DNA from: Clostridium thermobutyricum DSM 4928
GTDB taxonomy: Bacteria > Bacillota > Clostridia > Clostridiales > Clostridiaceae
DNA length: 64,000 nucleotides
Assembly: GCF_002050515.1 (NCBI RefSeq)
Contig: NZ_LTAY01000070.1
Location: forward strand, 62,001-126,000
Direction: 5' to 3'
Position 1 is the first letter of the stretch. Each line of letters begins with the position of its first letter. Below the pieces are notes generated by a model that was not told the DNA's origin, made no database searches, and saw nothing but the letters and a program-made list of their open reading frames with translations. This document shows, in pieces, positions 37,243 through 46,130 of this stretch. Position numbers and translations under genes: made by a program.

Positions 37243-37627
37243 ATGTTTTGAGTAATAAATGCTATATTAGTTGTAATATTAACTTCAATAATTGTTTATT
37301 TAACTAAAAAGAAAAATGGAGTAATATTTATAGATATAGGAGATTTTTATATTTGATATAATTTTTAATTTTAAGTATAGATAACCTATTATCAATATTT
37401 GTAGTTTCAATAGCTATATTGATTATGGCAGAAATATTTATAAGTATAAATATTAACACGTTTATAGTGAATGCAAATAATATATCTCATAGAATGAGAG
37501 TAATTAGGATTTTATCTCTTATATATAGGGATCATATTCAATTGGTCCTACTATTATGGAAATAATATTAGAAGAAAATTCAATTAATATTAAAGACCAC
37601 ATACTTAATATTGAGTATGTGGTCTTT
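37243..37627 (+). pseudogene. Eroded small membrane-protein gene
   Basis: A ribosome site (ATGGAGG, 37222-37228) precedes ATG 37243, but the frame meets TGA at the third codon and again at 37354-37356. Both could be former Trp codons. Between them the translation is a clean hydrophobic helix (VINAILVVILTSIIVYL). After a shift, another frame gives DNLLSIFVVSIAILIM and later SHRMRVIRILSLIY. A further shift near 37530 continues GSYSIGPTIMEIILEE. Three frames with coding-like sequence in order indicate decay. I do not recognise the family. An intact terminator still follows. Confidence 0.6.
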
Positions 37628-37630
37628 TTA
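37592..37630. terminator. Bidirectional terminator between the eroded gene and the SleB-type gene
   Basis: AAAGACCACATACT (37592-37605) pairs with AGTATGTGGTCTTT (37614-37627), with a T-run on the right and A-rich sequence on the left. Confidence 0.9.
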
Positions 37631-37635
37631 CATTT

Positions 37636-38259
37636 TTAATGTTTAAAAAATGTATGATTTCCGATTACTTTAGAATCTTTTTTTGTTGTTTCTTTCATCC
37701 AACTACAAGTGGCTATTGAAGGATTATAGTAGAATAATGCTTCGTTAGTTGGATCTTTTCCACGAATTGCTTCATAAACAGCTTCATAACAAGATTCATT
37801 TGTCTGGGTATCTAGTTTTCCATTAACTACACATGAAAACGCATTTTTTTGGAAGATTACACCTTCAATTGTATTTGGAAATTTTGGACTCATAACACGA
37901 TTTAAAACTACAGAAGCAACTGCTATTTTACCTTGAAATGGTTCGCCTCTGCTTTCTGCATAAACTAATTTAGCCATTAAATCTATGTCTGACTTTGTTA
38001 TTATTAGTTGAGAACCTTTATGGTTAAAAACTTCTATTTCATTATTTTTGTTTTCAGATTTTACAGCTACACTTGAAGGTATTGCTTTTTCTCCTTCAAG
38101 ATTAAAAGCTATTTTGCTAATAAATGGTTCATTACTATATAAGCCTTTAGAAGTTAAAGTTTCTATATCAGTAAATTTTAATTCAGCAGCTGAAACTGAT
38201 ATTGATTTACCTCCAAGTATTAATATAGATAGTAAAAAAAGACTGAAAAATTTTTTCAT
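37636..38259 (-). CDS. Cell wall hydrolase, SleB/CwlJ-type domain
   Basis: 207 residues from the ATG at 38257-38259, with AAGGAGG upstream on this strand. The frame extends 10 codons further upstream, but a signal peptide (MKKFFSLFLLSILILGG, ending near SVSAA) starts here. The C-terminal Hydrolase_2 domain (about 90-207) shows MAKLVYAESRGEPFQGKIAVA, with the catalytic Glu in AESRGE, then VVLNRV and NEALFYYNP. Such enzymes degrade spore cortex or vegetative wall. There is no peptidoglycan-binding domain, unlike SleB proper, and no ypeB partner is next to it. Confidence 0.88.
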   Translation of the reverse strand: MKKFFSLFLLSILILGGKSISVSAAELKFTDIETLTSKGLYSNEPFISKIAFNLEGEKAIPSSVAVKSENKNNEIEVFNHKGSQLIITKSDIDLMAKLVYAESRGEPFQGKIAVASVVLNRVMSPKFPNTIEGVIFQKNAFSCVVNGKLDTQTNESCYEAVYEAIRGKDPTNEALFYYNPSIATCSWMKETTKKDSKVIGNHTFFKH

Positions 38260-38321
38260 AAAAAACCTCCTTTTTACAACCCAGTCCAAAATATATTATT
38301 GACCAAATTAAAAAATTTATA

Positions 38322-39311
38322 CTATTTATTCTTTAATTTATCAATATTGGTTAATAAATCATCGTAGAATTGTAAAAAGTCATTTCTTTTGCTGAAAGCT
38401 GAATCATAAAGATTTTGAGTATCTGAGTTGTTAGATAATTCTGCATTAACAGCATTTAATAAATTATCAATATAAAGATCATAAGAGTTTATGCAACTTT
38501 CTAGACTTTCAGAAATGACCTTTGCTGAATCAGGAAAAGATAGCATATAGTATTCTTCTGCAATTTTTGAAAAAATATTCTTTTTATTTTCTATATCTAA
38601 TAAAAGTGTTGCTAAACTCCTATTATTTTCTCTTATATTCTTTATAGCTGGTTGCAAGTCTTCTTTTATTGAATTAAATTTATTAGTAATATCTGATAGT
38701 TTTAGTAAAAAATCTTTTTCTGAAGAATTTGAGATTTCATTTAATGCATTTAAATTTGAAAGTGTTTCAAAATAATTATAAGTATTTCTAAAGAAACTTA
38801 AAGAATTATTAGAAATAGGTGTATTTATACCAAATACTTTTAGTGTCTCTAAATCATCTAAATATAATGATAATGTATTTTTGAAATTATTAACCTTTTT
38901 ATCAAGTTCATCACTGTCAGGAGACATATACATTGATAATGCTTGATTAGTTAATGATATATTTTTATCTAAGGCTTGATATACTGCATCTTTTACTTTT
39001 TGACTACTATTAGATGTTTCAATAGTTAGTAAGTTTTTCTTTGCAATATCTAAGTTAGATGTAACTAGAGGAAGCATATTTTTAGATACATCAGTATTTA
39101 CACTATCATTTTCAATACCTTTAGCAAGGTCAGTATTTATCTTATTAATCTCAGTACAAAGATTATTCAAATTACGAATATCTGAATTTTGTGGATTAAG
39201 TTTTGTAATAATGAGCAACATTATAGGTATTAGGACAATTATTGAAGCAAAAGATAATGCTTTAAAATTCTCTTTAATGATAGTTTTGGCATTATTTATA
39301 AAACTTGACAT
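38322..39311 (-). CDS. Membrane-anchored helical protein, unknown
   Basis: 329 residues. One N-terminal membrane helix (about 19-36, ASIIVLIPIMLLIITKL), then a large extracytoplasmic region rich in Asn, Ser, Leu and Asp with heptad-like helices (for example NLCTEINKINTDLAKGIEN and NIRENNRSLATLLLDIENKK). It may form a coiled-coil bundle like the outer part of a sensor or a wall-facing scaffold, but it has no catalytic motif I recognise. It starts at ATG 39309-39311 with AGGAGG upstream, behind an inverted repeat, and is divergent from cdaA. Confidence 0.65.
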   Translation of the reverse strand: MSSFINNAKTIIKENFKALSFASIIVLIPIMLLIITKLNPQNSDIRNLNNLCTEINKINTDLAKGIENDSVNTDVSKNMLPLVTSNLDIAKKNLLTIETSNSSQKVKDAVYQALDKNISLTNQALSMYMSPDSDELDKKVNNFKNTLSLYLDDLETLKVFGINTPISNNSLSFFRNTYNYFETLSNLNALNEISNSSEKDFLLKLSDITNKFNSIKEDLQPAIKNIRENNRSLATLLLDIENKKNIFSKIAEEYYMLSFPDSAKVISESLESCINSYDLYIDNLLNAVNAELSNNSDTQNLYDSAFSKRNDFLQFYDDLLTNIDKLKNK

Positions 39312-39328
39312 TTAAAAACCTCCTTTTC

Positions 39329-39360
39329 ATAATCTTATAAAAGTAATCTCATAAGATTAT
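39329..39360. repeat. Perfect 10-bp inverted repeat in the divergent region
   Basis: ATAATCTTAT (39329-39338) and ATAAGATTAT (39351-39360), gap 12 bp. It lies just before the ribosome site of the leftward gene, so it could be an operator or an mRNA hairpin controlling that gene. Confidence 0.6.
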
Positions 39361-39472
39361 ATTAAGGTTTGAGCTAAAATATTATAAAATTTAAAAAAAA
39401 GTAGTATCATTTGTGTGAAGACATAGAATATTTAGTGTATAATTAACGTGAATAAGATATGAGGTGAAAGCT

Positions 39473-40324
39473 GTGCAAGATTTTTTTCTAGGAACTTTAA
39501 ATGCAATTAGAAATATTTCTGTATGGTCCATTATAGATATATTAGTAGTTTCATATATATTTTATAAAGGATACATGCTAATAAAAGAGACAAGAGCAGA
39601 ACAATTATTGAAGGGTATTTTGTTTATAGTAGCATTAATACCAATAAGTTATATTTTAAGATTAAATATGTTGTATTTTATATTAAATAAGACTTTAACT
39701 ATTGGAGTTTTATCTGTAGTTATAATATTCCAACCTGAGATTAGACGTGCTTTAGAGCATTTAGGGCAAAGTGCATTTAATGATATGTATAGTCCAAGAG
39801 ATTCAGAAACAACAGAAAAAATGGTTGATCAAATAGTTATAGCTGTACAGAATTTAGCAGAAACTAAAACAGGAGCATTAATAGCTATTGAACAAGGTAC
39901 TGGACTTGGAGAAGTATTAGAATCAGGAACAATAATTGATGCTGAAATAAGCTCAGCTTTATTAGAAAATATATTTGTTGTAAATACTCCACTTCATGAT
40001 GGAGCTACTATTATAAGAAATGATAGAATACATGCTTCAGGATGTGTACTTCCTTTAACCTCTGATAATACAATAAATAAGAAACTAGGAACTAGACATA
40101 GAGCTGGAATAGGGTTATCAGAAAACTCAGATGCTTTAGTAATTATAGTTTCAGAAGAAACAGGAGTTATATCATTAGCTATAAGAGGAAGATTAACAAG
40201 AAATTATGATAAAGATAAATTAAAGACAACTTTAATGAATATAATGGAGCAAAAATCAAGTACTAGAAAAACAGCAAGTGAGAAGGTGAAATCATGGATA
40301 AAGGATCTGCGAAAGAAAGATTAA
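39473..40324 (+). CDS. cdaA: Diadenylate cyclase CdaA (c-di-AMP synthase)
   Basis: Makes cyclic di-AMP from two ATP; an essential second messenger in osmotic and potassium control. 283 residues. Three N-terminal membrane helices (about 15-85) are followed by the DAC domain with the DGA motif in PLHDGATIIRNDRIHASGC and the RHR motif in GTRHRAGIGLSE. GTG 39473 is preferred, five bases after GAGGTGAA; GTG 39464 lies within that site. cdaR overlaps its end by 31 bases. A TATAAT at 39438-39443 may be its -10 box. Confidence 0.95.
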   Translation: MQDFFLGTLNAIRNISVWSIIDILVVSYIFYKGYMLIKETRAEQLLKGILFIVALIPISYILRLNMLYFILNKTLTIGVLSVVIIFQPEIRRALEHLGQSAFNDMYSPRDSETTEKMVDQIVIAVQNLAETKTGALIAIEQGTGLGEVLESGTIIDAEISSALLENIFVVNTPLHDGATIIRNDRIHASGCVLPLTSDNTINKKLGTRHRAGIGLSENSDALVIIVSEETGVISLAIRGRLTRNYDKDKLKTTLMNIMEQKSSTRKTASEKVKSWIKDLRKKD

Positions 40325-41655
40325 TAATTAAACTTGTATGTGTTTTGTTATCTTTTTGTCTTTGGATATATGTAAATAATGTAGAGACAACAGTAAAGAC
40401 ATATACTTTAAAAAATGTTCCAGTAAAATTGGTAAATGTTGAAGCTTTAAAAAATTATGGATTAGCATTATCACCTGGACAAAAATTTGAAGTTAATCTT
40501 AATTTAGAAGGGCCTTCGAAATATATATATTCAGTGAATCAAAATGATTTTACTATACAAGCTGATTTAAGTGAATATGCACTTAAAAATGGAGAAAATA
40601 ATATACCAGTTCAAATAATAAATTATCCTCAACAAGTAAATATAAAAAATAATGGATATTTAATTGTTAAGGTTAAGTTAGAGCCGCTAGAACAAAAAAC
40701 TTTTGATACAGTTTCAGATGTAAATGTAACTTTTGCACCGAATGTTTATAAAGATTCTATAAATTTTACATCAGAAAAGGTTGAAGTATCTGGACCTCAA
40801 AGTGCAGTTAATAAAGTTAAAACAGTAGCTTTAGTAGGTTCATTAGATAATGTATCAGAATCAATGGTTAGAAGTTTTAAATATGAGGCTTTAGATGCTA
40901 ACAATAATGTAGTTAAAGATGTAACATTAAGTAAAAGTTCAGGAGAATTATCAGTATTAACTAATACAGGTAAAAAAGTTAATGTTGTAGCTGAATTTAA
41001 GGGACAATTGCCAAATGGAATAACATTATTAAGTACAGAGATATCCCAAAATTCTGTAAATATAGTAGGGGACAAAAGTGCATTAGAGGGAGTTTCAACA
41101 TTAAAGACTGAACCTATAGACTTAACTAATATAACAGGAAATACAAAGAAAACAGTTCAAATAGTTCTTCCAAGTGGAGTTAAAGTTGTGGGTGGAAATA
41201 ATACTGTAACGGTAAATATTAATGTATCAGGGAATACTACTGATGTAGATAAAAATACACAAGAAAATAATAACAATAATAATAACAATACTACCAATAA
41301 TAATAGTAATAATGATAATAATAACAACAGTAATAACAATAATAATACTACTAATAATAGTAATAATAATGTGGTTAAAAGTTTAGATATTCCAATTTCT
41401 TATACTGGATTACCTCAAAATTTAACATTGAAAAATAATCCTAGTACAGCAACAATAAAAATTACTGGTTCTCAAGATTTAATCAATAGTATAAGACCAA
41501 GTGATTTTAAGGGAGTTGTAGATTTGAGTAGTTATACAAATCCAGGATCTTATAAAGTTGAACCTAAAATAACCACTAGTAAAAATGTTGTAATTGAAAG
41601 TATTCCCGATTTAAGCATTACTTTAGATAAAAAGGATGCAGAAAAAAAACAATAA
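40294..41655 (+). CDS. cdaR: CdaA regulator, YbbR-repeat protein
   Basis: Membrane-anchored partner that modulates CdaA. 453 residues. The N-terminal helix (LIIKLVCVLLSFCLWIYV) is followed by YbbR repeats facing outside (for example NVPVKLVN, VTFAPNVYKDSINF, VVAEFKGQLPNGI and IPISYTGLPQNL). An unusual 35-residue linker holding 27 Asn (codons 41266-41370) separates the last repeat from the others. It begins inside the end of cdaA, so translation is coupled. In many Firmicutes glmM follows directly; here it lies 4.5 kb further on. Confidence 0.93.
   Translation: MDKGSAKERLIIKLVCVLLSFCLWIYVNNVETTVKTYTLKNVPVKLVNVEALKNYGLALSPGQKFEVNLNLEGPSKYIYSVNQNDFTIQADLSEYALKNGENNIPVQIINYPQQVNIKNNGYLIVKVKLEPLEQKTFDTVSDVNVTFAPNVYKDSINFTSEKVEVSGPQSAVNKVKTVALVGSLDNVSESMVRSFKYEALDANNNVVKDVTLSKSSGELSVLTNTGKKVNVVAEFKGQLPNGITLLSTEISQNSVNIVGDKSALEGVSTLKTEPIDLTNITGNTKKTVQIVLPSGVKVVGGNNTVTVNINVSGNTTDVDKNTQENNNNNNNNTTNNNSNNDNNNNSNNNNNTTNNSNNNVVKSLDIPISYTGLPQNLTLKNNPSTATIKITGSQDLINSIRPSDFKGVVDLSSYTNPGSYKVEPKITTSKNVVIESIPDLSITLDKKDAEKKQ
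41266..41370 (+). repeat. AAT/AAC trinucleotide repeat tract inside cdaR
   Basis: 35 codons of mostly AAT and AAC (27 Asn, the rest Thr, Ser and one Asp). Slippage of a trinucleotide tract would change linker length without breaking the frame. Confidence 0.9.
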
Positions 41656-41670
41656 AATTAGGAGAAACTT

Positions 41671-43266
41671 ATGACAATTAGAATAAATAATATTACGTTA
41701 TCAATTGATGATGATATGAGTTTAATTAAAACTAAAGCATGTAAAAAGATAAAAGTTGCTGAAAGTAATATAAAAAACTTCAAAATACTAAAAGAGAGTA
41801 TTGATGCTAGAAAAAAAGACAATATAAAGTTTAATTATTGTGTAGAACTTAATTGTGATAATGAAGAAAAAATAGTAAAAAGAGCAAAAGATAATAATGT
41901 AGTAATTGATTCTTATAAAGAAGAAAAAATAGTTTTTGGAAATAAAGAATTGAAAACTAGACCAGTAGTTGTAGGATTTGGACCTGCTGGGATTTTTGCA
42001 GCACTTACTCTTGCGCAAAATGGGTACAAACCAATTGTTTTTGAAAGAGGAGAAGATGTTGATAAAAGAACTAAAACTGTGGAAAAATTCTGGAGTGATG
42101 GGACTTTAAATTTAGAATCAAATGTTCAGTTTGGAGAAGGAGGAGCAGGAGCTTTCTCAGATGGAAAATTAACGACTAGAATAAAAGATAGAAGATGTAG
42201 TTATGTTTTAGAAGAGTTAGTTAGAAATGGAGGACCAGAAGAGATAATTTATTCTGGTAAACCACATATAGGAACTGATATACTAAAAATAGTAGTAAAA
42301 AATATAAGAGAAGAAATAAAAAGACTTGGTGGAGAAGTTCATTTTACTTCAAAACTACAAGATATTAATATATCAAATGGAAAACTGAAGAGTATAGTAG
42401 TTAATGGAGATGAAATCCAATGCGAAAGACTAATTCTTGCAATTGGGCATAGTTCAAGAGATACTTATGAAATGCTACATAGACAAAATATATTTATGGA
42501 GCAAAAACCTTTTGCAATAGGAGTTAGAATAGAACATCCTCAAGAAATGATAAATGTATCTCAATATGGAAAATTCGCAAATCATCCAAGACTTCATTCA
42601 GCTGACTATAGACTTACTTATCAAAGTGAAAAGTTTAAAAGAGGAGTATATTCTTTCTGTATGTGTCCTGGAGGAGTAGTAGTTGGAGCTGCTTCAGAAG
42701 AAAAAAGATTAGTTTCTAATGGAATGAGTTATCATGCTAGAGACTTAGATAATGCAAATTCAGCTTTAGTAGTGACAGTTGGATCAGAGGATTTTGAAGG
42801 AAATCATCCTTTAGCAGGAATGGACTTTCAAAGACATTATGAAAGACTTGCATATGAACTTGGAGGAGGAGATTATAAAGCTCCAGTTCAATTAATAGGA
42901 GATTTCTTAAAAGATAGGAACTCAACTAAACTTGGAAAAGTTATGCCAACTTATAAGCCAGGATTTGAATTTAGAGAATTAAAAAATTGTCTTCCTTCAT
43001 ATGTTGTAGAAACAATAAAAGAAGGAATTGGAGTTTTTGATAGAAGAATTAAAGGATATGGAATGGAAGATGGGGTTTTAACAGGAATAGAAACAAGAAC
43101 TTCTGCTCCAGTTAGAATATCTAGAAATGAAAAACTTCAAAGTATATCTGTAGAAGGGTTATATCCAACAGGAGAAGGAGCAGGTTTTGCAGGAGGAATT
43201 ATATCAGCTGCTGTTGATGGAATAAAAGCTGCTGAAAGTATAATGAAAGAATTTATAATTAAATAA
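41671..43266 (+). CDS. FAD-dependent dehydrogenase-like flavoprotein (COG2509 type)
   Basis: 531 residues. An N-terminal region of about 80 residues with a ferredoxin-like or RNA-binding-like fold precedes a two-dinucleotide-binding-domain flavoprotein. The FAD motif is VVVGFGPAGIFAALTL. Further family marks are ESNVQFGEGGAGAFSDGKL, the FAIGVRIEHPQE segment, CMCPGGVVVGAASE and the C-terminal GEGAGFAGGIISAAVDG. The substrate is unknown. It starts 15 bases after cdaR, so it probably shares the cdaA-cdaR transcript, and ends at a strong terminator. Confidence 0.88.
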   Translation: MTIRINNITLSIDDDMSLIKTKACKKIKVAESNIKNFKILKESIDARKKDNIKFNYCVELNCDNEEKIVKRAKDNNVVIDSYKEEKIVFGNKELKTRPVVVGFGPAGIFAALTLAQNGYKPIVFERGEDVDKRTKTVEKFWSDGTLNLESNVQFGEGGAGAFSDGKLTTRIKDRRCSYVLEELVRNGGPEEIIYSGKPHIGTDILKIVVKNIREEIKRLGGEVHFTSKLQDINISNGKLKSIVVNGDEIQCERLILAIGHSSRDTYEMLHRQNIFMEQKPFAIGVRIEHPQEMINVSQYGKFANHPRLHSADYRLTYQSEKFKRGVYSFCMCPGGVVVGAASEEKRLVSNGMSYHARDLDNANSALVVTVGSEDFEGNHPLAGMDFQRHYERLAYELGGGDYKAPVQLIGDFLKDRNSTKLGKVMPTYKPGFEFRELKNCLPSYVVETIKEGIGVFDRRIKGYGMEDGVLTGIETRTSAPVRISRNEKLQSISVEGLYPTGEGAGFAGGIISAAVDGIKAAESIMKEFIIK

Positions 43267-43270
43267 AAAA

Positions 43271-43313
43271 AATAAATCCTTAGAATTTTTATTCTAAGGA
43301 TTTATTTTTTTAT
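43271..43313 (+). terminator. Rho-independent terminator after the flavoprotein gene
   Basis: A perfect 16-bp stem (43271-43286 with 43291-43306), TTTT loop, and a T-run. Confidence 0.95.
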
Positions 43314-43561
43314 AGCTAAGAGGTATTTAATATGGTGTTCGTAAAAAGCTGAAGCTTATATAAATATAATATTCAATATATATTGATGTGTTAATGAAAT
43401 AATAAAATGATTTAATATTCTGAAAATTTGGTGTTTTGATGATTTTTCTGATACAATAAAGCTTAGATATTGTTATAAAATTAACGAAATAAAATTCCAA
43501 AAATGTATTATAATGATTAAATTTAATGATTATATGAATAAATGTTAAGAGGTGCAGTAAT

Positions 43562-44470
43562 ATGAGTAAGAATTTTGACGATTTATTATCAAAGGTTAAA
43601 AGTGTAAAATTAAAAAAGTTATCTGTAGCAGTTGCACAAGATGAACCAGTATTAGAAGCAGTTAAGTCTGCAAAAGAACAAGGAATAGCAGATGCTATAT
43701 TAGTAGGAGATAAAAAAGCTATAAGAGAAATAGCAGAAAAAATAGGAATGGATTTAACTCAATATGAAGTTATTCATGAACCAGATATAAAAAAGGCAGC
43801 ACTTTTTGCAGTTCAACTTGTTTCAAGTGGAAGAGCTGATATGGTTATGAAAGGATTAGTTGATACAGCTACTTTTTTAAGAAGTGTTTTAAATAAAGAA
43901 GTAGGTTTAAGAACAGGAAAACTTATGTCACATGTTGCTGTTTTTGAAATAGAAGGAATTGATAGATTACTTTATATAACTGATGCAGCATTTAATACTT
44001 ACCCAGAATTAAAAGATAAAAAACAAATTATTGAAAACTCAGTTTTAGTAGCTCATGCCTGTGGACTAGCTATGCCAAGAGTAGCACCAGTTTGTGCTGT
44101 TGAAGTTGTAAATCCAAATATGCAAGCTACAATGGATGCTGCATTATTATCAAAAATGAATGAAAGAGGTCAAATAAAAGGATGTATAGTTGATGGACCT
44201 TTAGCTTTAGATAATGCTTTATCAGAAGAAGCAGCACATCATAAAGGAATTGGTGGACCAGTTGCTGGTAAAGCAGATATAATAATGCTTCCAAATATTG
44301 AAACTGCAAATGTAATGTATAAATGTTTAACTTATACTGCTAAATCAAGAAATGGTGGATTATTAGTTGGTACATCAGCACCAGTTATATTAACATCAAG
44401 AGCGGATTCATTTGCTACAAAAGTTAATTCAATAGCTTTAGCAGCATTAGTTTCAGAATCATTAAAATAA
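43562..44470 (+). CDS. ptb: Phosphate butyryltransferase
   Basis: Converts butyryl-CoA and phosphate to butyryl phosphate, the next-to-last step of butyrate fermentation. 302 residues of the Pta/Ptb family. Seen: KKLSVAVAQDEPVLEAV at the N-terminus, SGRADMVMKGLVDTATFL, and LLVGTSAPVILTSRADS at the C-terminus. The position directly before buk distinguishes it from phosphate acetyltransferase. ATG 43562 follows AGAGGTG. Upstream, a TATAAT at 43509-43514 lacks a convincing -35 box. Confidence 0.95.
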   Translation: MSKNFDDLLSKVKSVKLKKLSVAVAQDEPVLEAVKSAKEQGIADAILVGDKKAIREIAEKIGMDLTQYEVIHEPDIKKAALFAVQLVSSGRADMVMKGLVDTATFLRSVLNKEVGLRTGKLMSHVAVFEIEGIDRLLYITDAAFNTYPELKDKKQIIENSVLVAHACGLAMPRVAPVCAVEVVNPNMQATMDAALLSKMNERGQIKGCIVDGPLALDNALSEEAAHHKGIGGPVAGKADIIMLPNIETANVMYKCLTYTAKSRNGGLLVGTSAPVILTSRADSFATKVNSIALAALVSESLK

Positions 44471-44494
44471 TATAAAGTTTTGGAGGAATATAGT

Positions 44495-45562
44495 ATGTCA
44501 TATAAATTATTAATAATAAACCCAGGATCAACATCAACTAAAATTGGTGTATATGAGAATGAAAAAGAAATATTAGAAGAAACACTTAGACATTCAGCAG
44601 AGGAAATAGGAAAATATGCTACAATATTTGACCAATTAAGCTTTAGAAAAGATGTTATATTAAATGTACTAAAAGAAAAGAATTTTGATATAAAAGAATT
44701 AAGTGCTGTTGTTGGTAGAGGTGGTATGCTTAAACCAATTCCAGGAGGAACTTATGAAGTTAATGATGCTTTAATAGCTGATTTAAAAGAAGGAGTACAA
44801 GGACAACATGCTTCAAACTTAGGTGGAATATTAGCAAATGAAATTGCTAAAGAAGTTGGAGTAAGAGCATTTATAGTTGATCCAGTTGTTGTTGATGAAT
44901 TAGATGAAGTTGCTAGACTTTCAGGAATACCTGAATTACCAAGAAAAAGTAAGTTCCATGCTTTAAATCAAAAAGCAGTTGCTAAAAGATTTGGTAAAGA
45001 AAGTGGAAAAGGATATGAAAATTTAAATCTTATTGTAACTCACATGGGTGGTGGAGTTTCAGTAGGAGCTCATAAATTAGGAAAAGTTGTTGATGTAAAC
45101 AATGCTTTAGATGGAGATGGTCCATTCTCACCAGAAAGAGCAGGAGGAGTTCCAGCTGGAGATTTAATTAAAATGTGTTTTTCAGGAAAATATACAGAAA
45201 AAGAAGTATTTAGTAAATTAGTAGGAAAAGGTGGTATGGTAGCCTACCTAAATACTAATGATGCTAGAGATGTTATTAATGCAGCTTCAGAAGGAAATAA
45301 AGAAGCAAAATTAGTTTATGATGCATTTATATATCAAGTAGCTAAAAGTATTGGAGAAATGGCTACTGTATTAGAAGGAAAGGTAGATAAAATAATCTTA
45401 ACAGGTGGAATCGCATATTCAGAAAAAGTTGTTAATGATATAACTAAGAAAGTTTCATTTATTTCAGAAGTTAAAGCTTATCCGGGAGAAGATGAATTAT
45501 TAGCACTAGCACAAGGAGCTATCAGAGTTCTTGATGGAGAAGAAGTAGTAAAAGTATATTAA
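44495..45562 (+). CDS. buk: Butyrate kinase
   Basis: Transfers phosphate from butyryl phosphate to ADP, giving butyrate and ATP. 355 residues of the acetate kinase/sugar kinase fold. Seen: the phosphate loop [43 protein letters not shown] and [15 protein letters not shown] 44495 is preceded by TGGAGGA (44481-44487); the frame's earlier ATG at 44480 overlaps that site. It forms a two-gene operon with ptb, 24 bases apart, ended by a terminator. Confidence 0.96.
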   Translation: MSYKLLIINPGSTSTKIGVYENEKEILEETLRHSAEEIGKYATIFDQLSFRKDVILNVLKEKNFDIKELSAVVGRGGMLKPIPGGTYEVNDALIADLKEGVQGQHASNLGGILANEIAKEVGVRAFIVDPVVVDELDEVARLSGIPELPRKSKFHALNQKAVAKRFGKESGKGYENLNLIVTHMGGGVSVGAHKLGKVVDVNNALDGDGPFSPERAGGVPAGDLIKMCFSGKYTEKEVFSKLVGKGGMVAYLNTNDARDVINAASEGNKEAKLVYDAFIYQVAKSIGEMATVLEGKVDKIILTGGIAYSEKVVNDITKKVSFISEVKAYPGEDELLALAQGAIRVLDGEEVVKVY

Positions 45563-45576
45563 TTAAATATGATATT

Positions 45577-45618
45577 AAAGCTCTAGAAATATAGAATAAT
45601 TTTCTAGAGCTTTTTATT
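45577..45618 (+). terminator. Rho-independent terminator after buk
   Basis: AAAGCTCTAGAAA (45577-45589) pairs with TTTCTAGAGCTTT (45601-45613), then T-rich sequence. Confidence 0.93.
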
Positions 45619-45695
45619 ATTAAAAATAAGATTTGTTTTTGATATATGTAATAAAATATGAAAGATTATCTAGTGAATGCTTTTATTATATAAAG

Positions 45696-45724
45696 TTGTG
45701 AATTAAGAAAGTAAAATGTATAAT
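45696..45724 (+). promoter_or_regulatory. Promoter of yerC and probably glmM
   Basis: TTGTGA (45696-45701), a 17-bp spacer and TATAAT (45719-45724). Confidence 0.7.
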
Positions 45725-45757
45725 TGAATATATATAATAAAAGGCGGAGGAACAAAA

Positions 45758-46069
45758 ATGAGTTTATTAGATTCAAAGTTAAAAAGTGAAGAAATGGATC
45801 TATTTTTCAATGCTATATTAAAATTAGAAAATATAGAGGAATGCTATAAATTTTTTGAAGATGTAGCTACTATAAATGAAATAAAATCCTTAGCTCAAAG
45901 ACTTCATGTTGCAAAGTTATTAAAAAATAAAAAAACTTACACTGAAATTGCAGAAATAACTGGAGCGAGTACCGCAACTATTAGTCGAGTTAATAGAGCT
46001 CTTAATTATGGAAGTGATGGTTATAATATAATATTAGAAAGACTTAAAGAGCAAAATATTGTCAAATAA
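45758..46069 (+). CDS. yerC: TrpR-like DNA-binding protein, YerC/YecD family
   Basis: 103 residues with the TrpR-type helical fold. The helix-turn-helix is in the C-terminal half: KTYTEIAEITGASTATISRVNRALNYG. The N-terminal helices (LDSKLKSEEMDLFFNAILKL) would form the dimer. No tryptophan genes are adjacent, and YerC proteins are distinct from Trp repressor; the target is unknown. It precedes glmM by 61 bases with no terminator between them, so it may be co-transcribed. Confidence 0.87.
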   Translation: MSLLDSKLKSEEMDLFFNAILKLENIEECYKFFEDVATINEIKSLAQRLHVAKLLKNKKTYTEIAEITGASTATISRVNRALNYGSDGYNIILERLKEQNIVK

Positions 46070-46130
46070 TAGAGGAGATTATATACTATAGTAGTGTATT
46101 AAACTTGAATAATAAGAAAGAGGTAGAAAA

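Noticed and set aside
41266-41370. CRISPR-like repeat
   Set aside because: It is a trinucleotide tract coding for an Asn linker in frame with cdaR; there are no spacers.
46070-46130. glmS-type ribozyme near glmM
   Set aside because: Only 61 bp of spacer, with no fold of that kind; glmS is not in the window.
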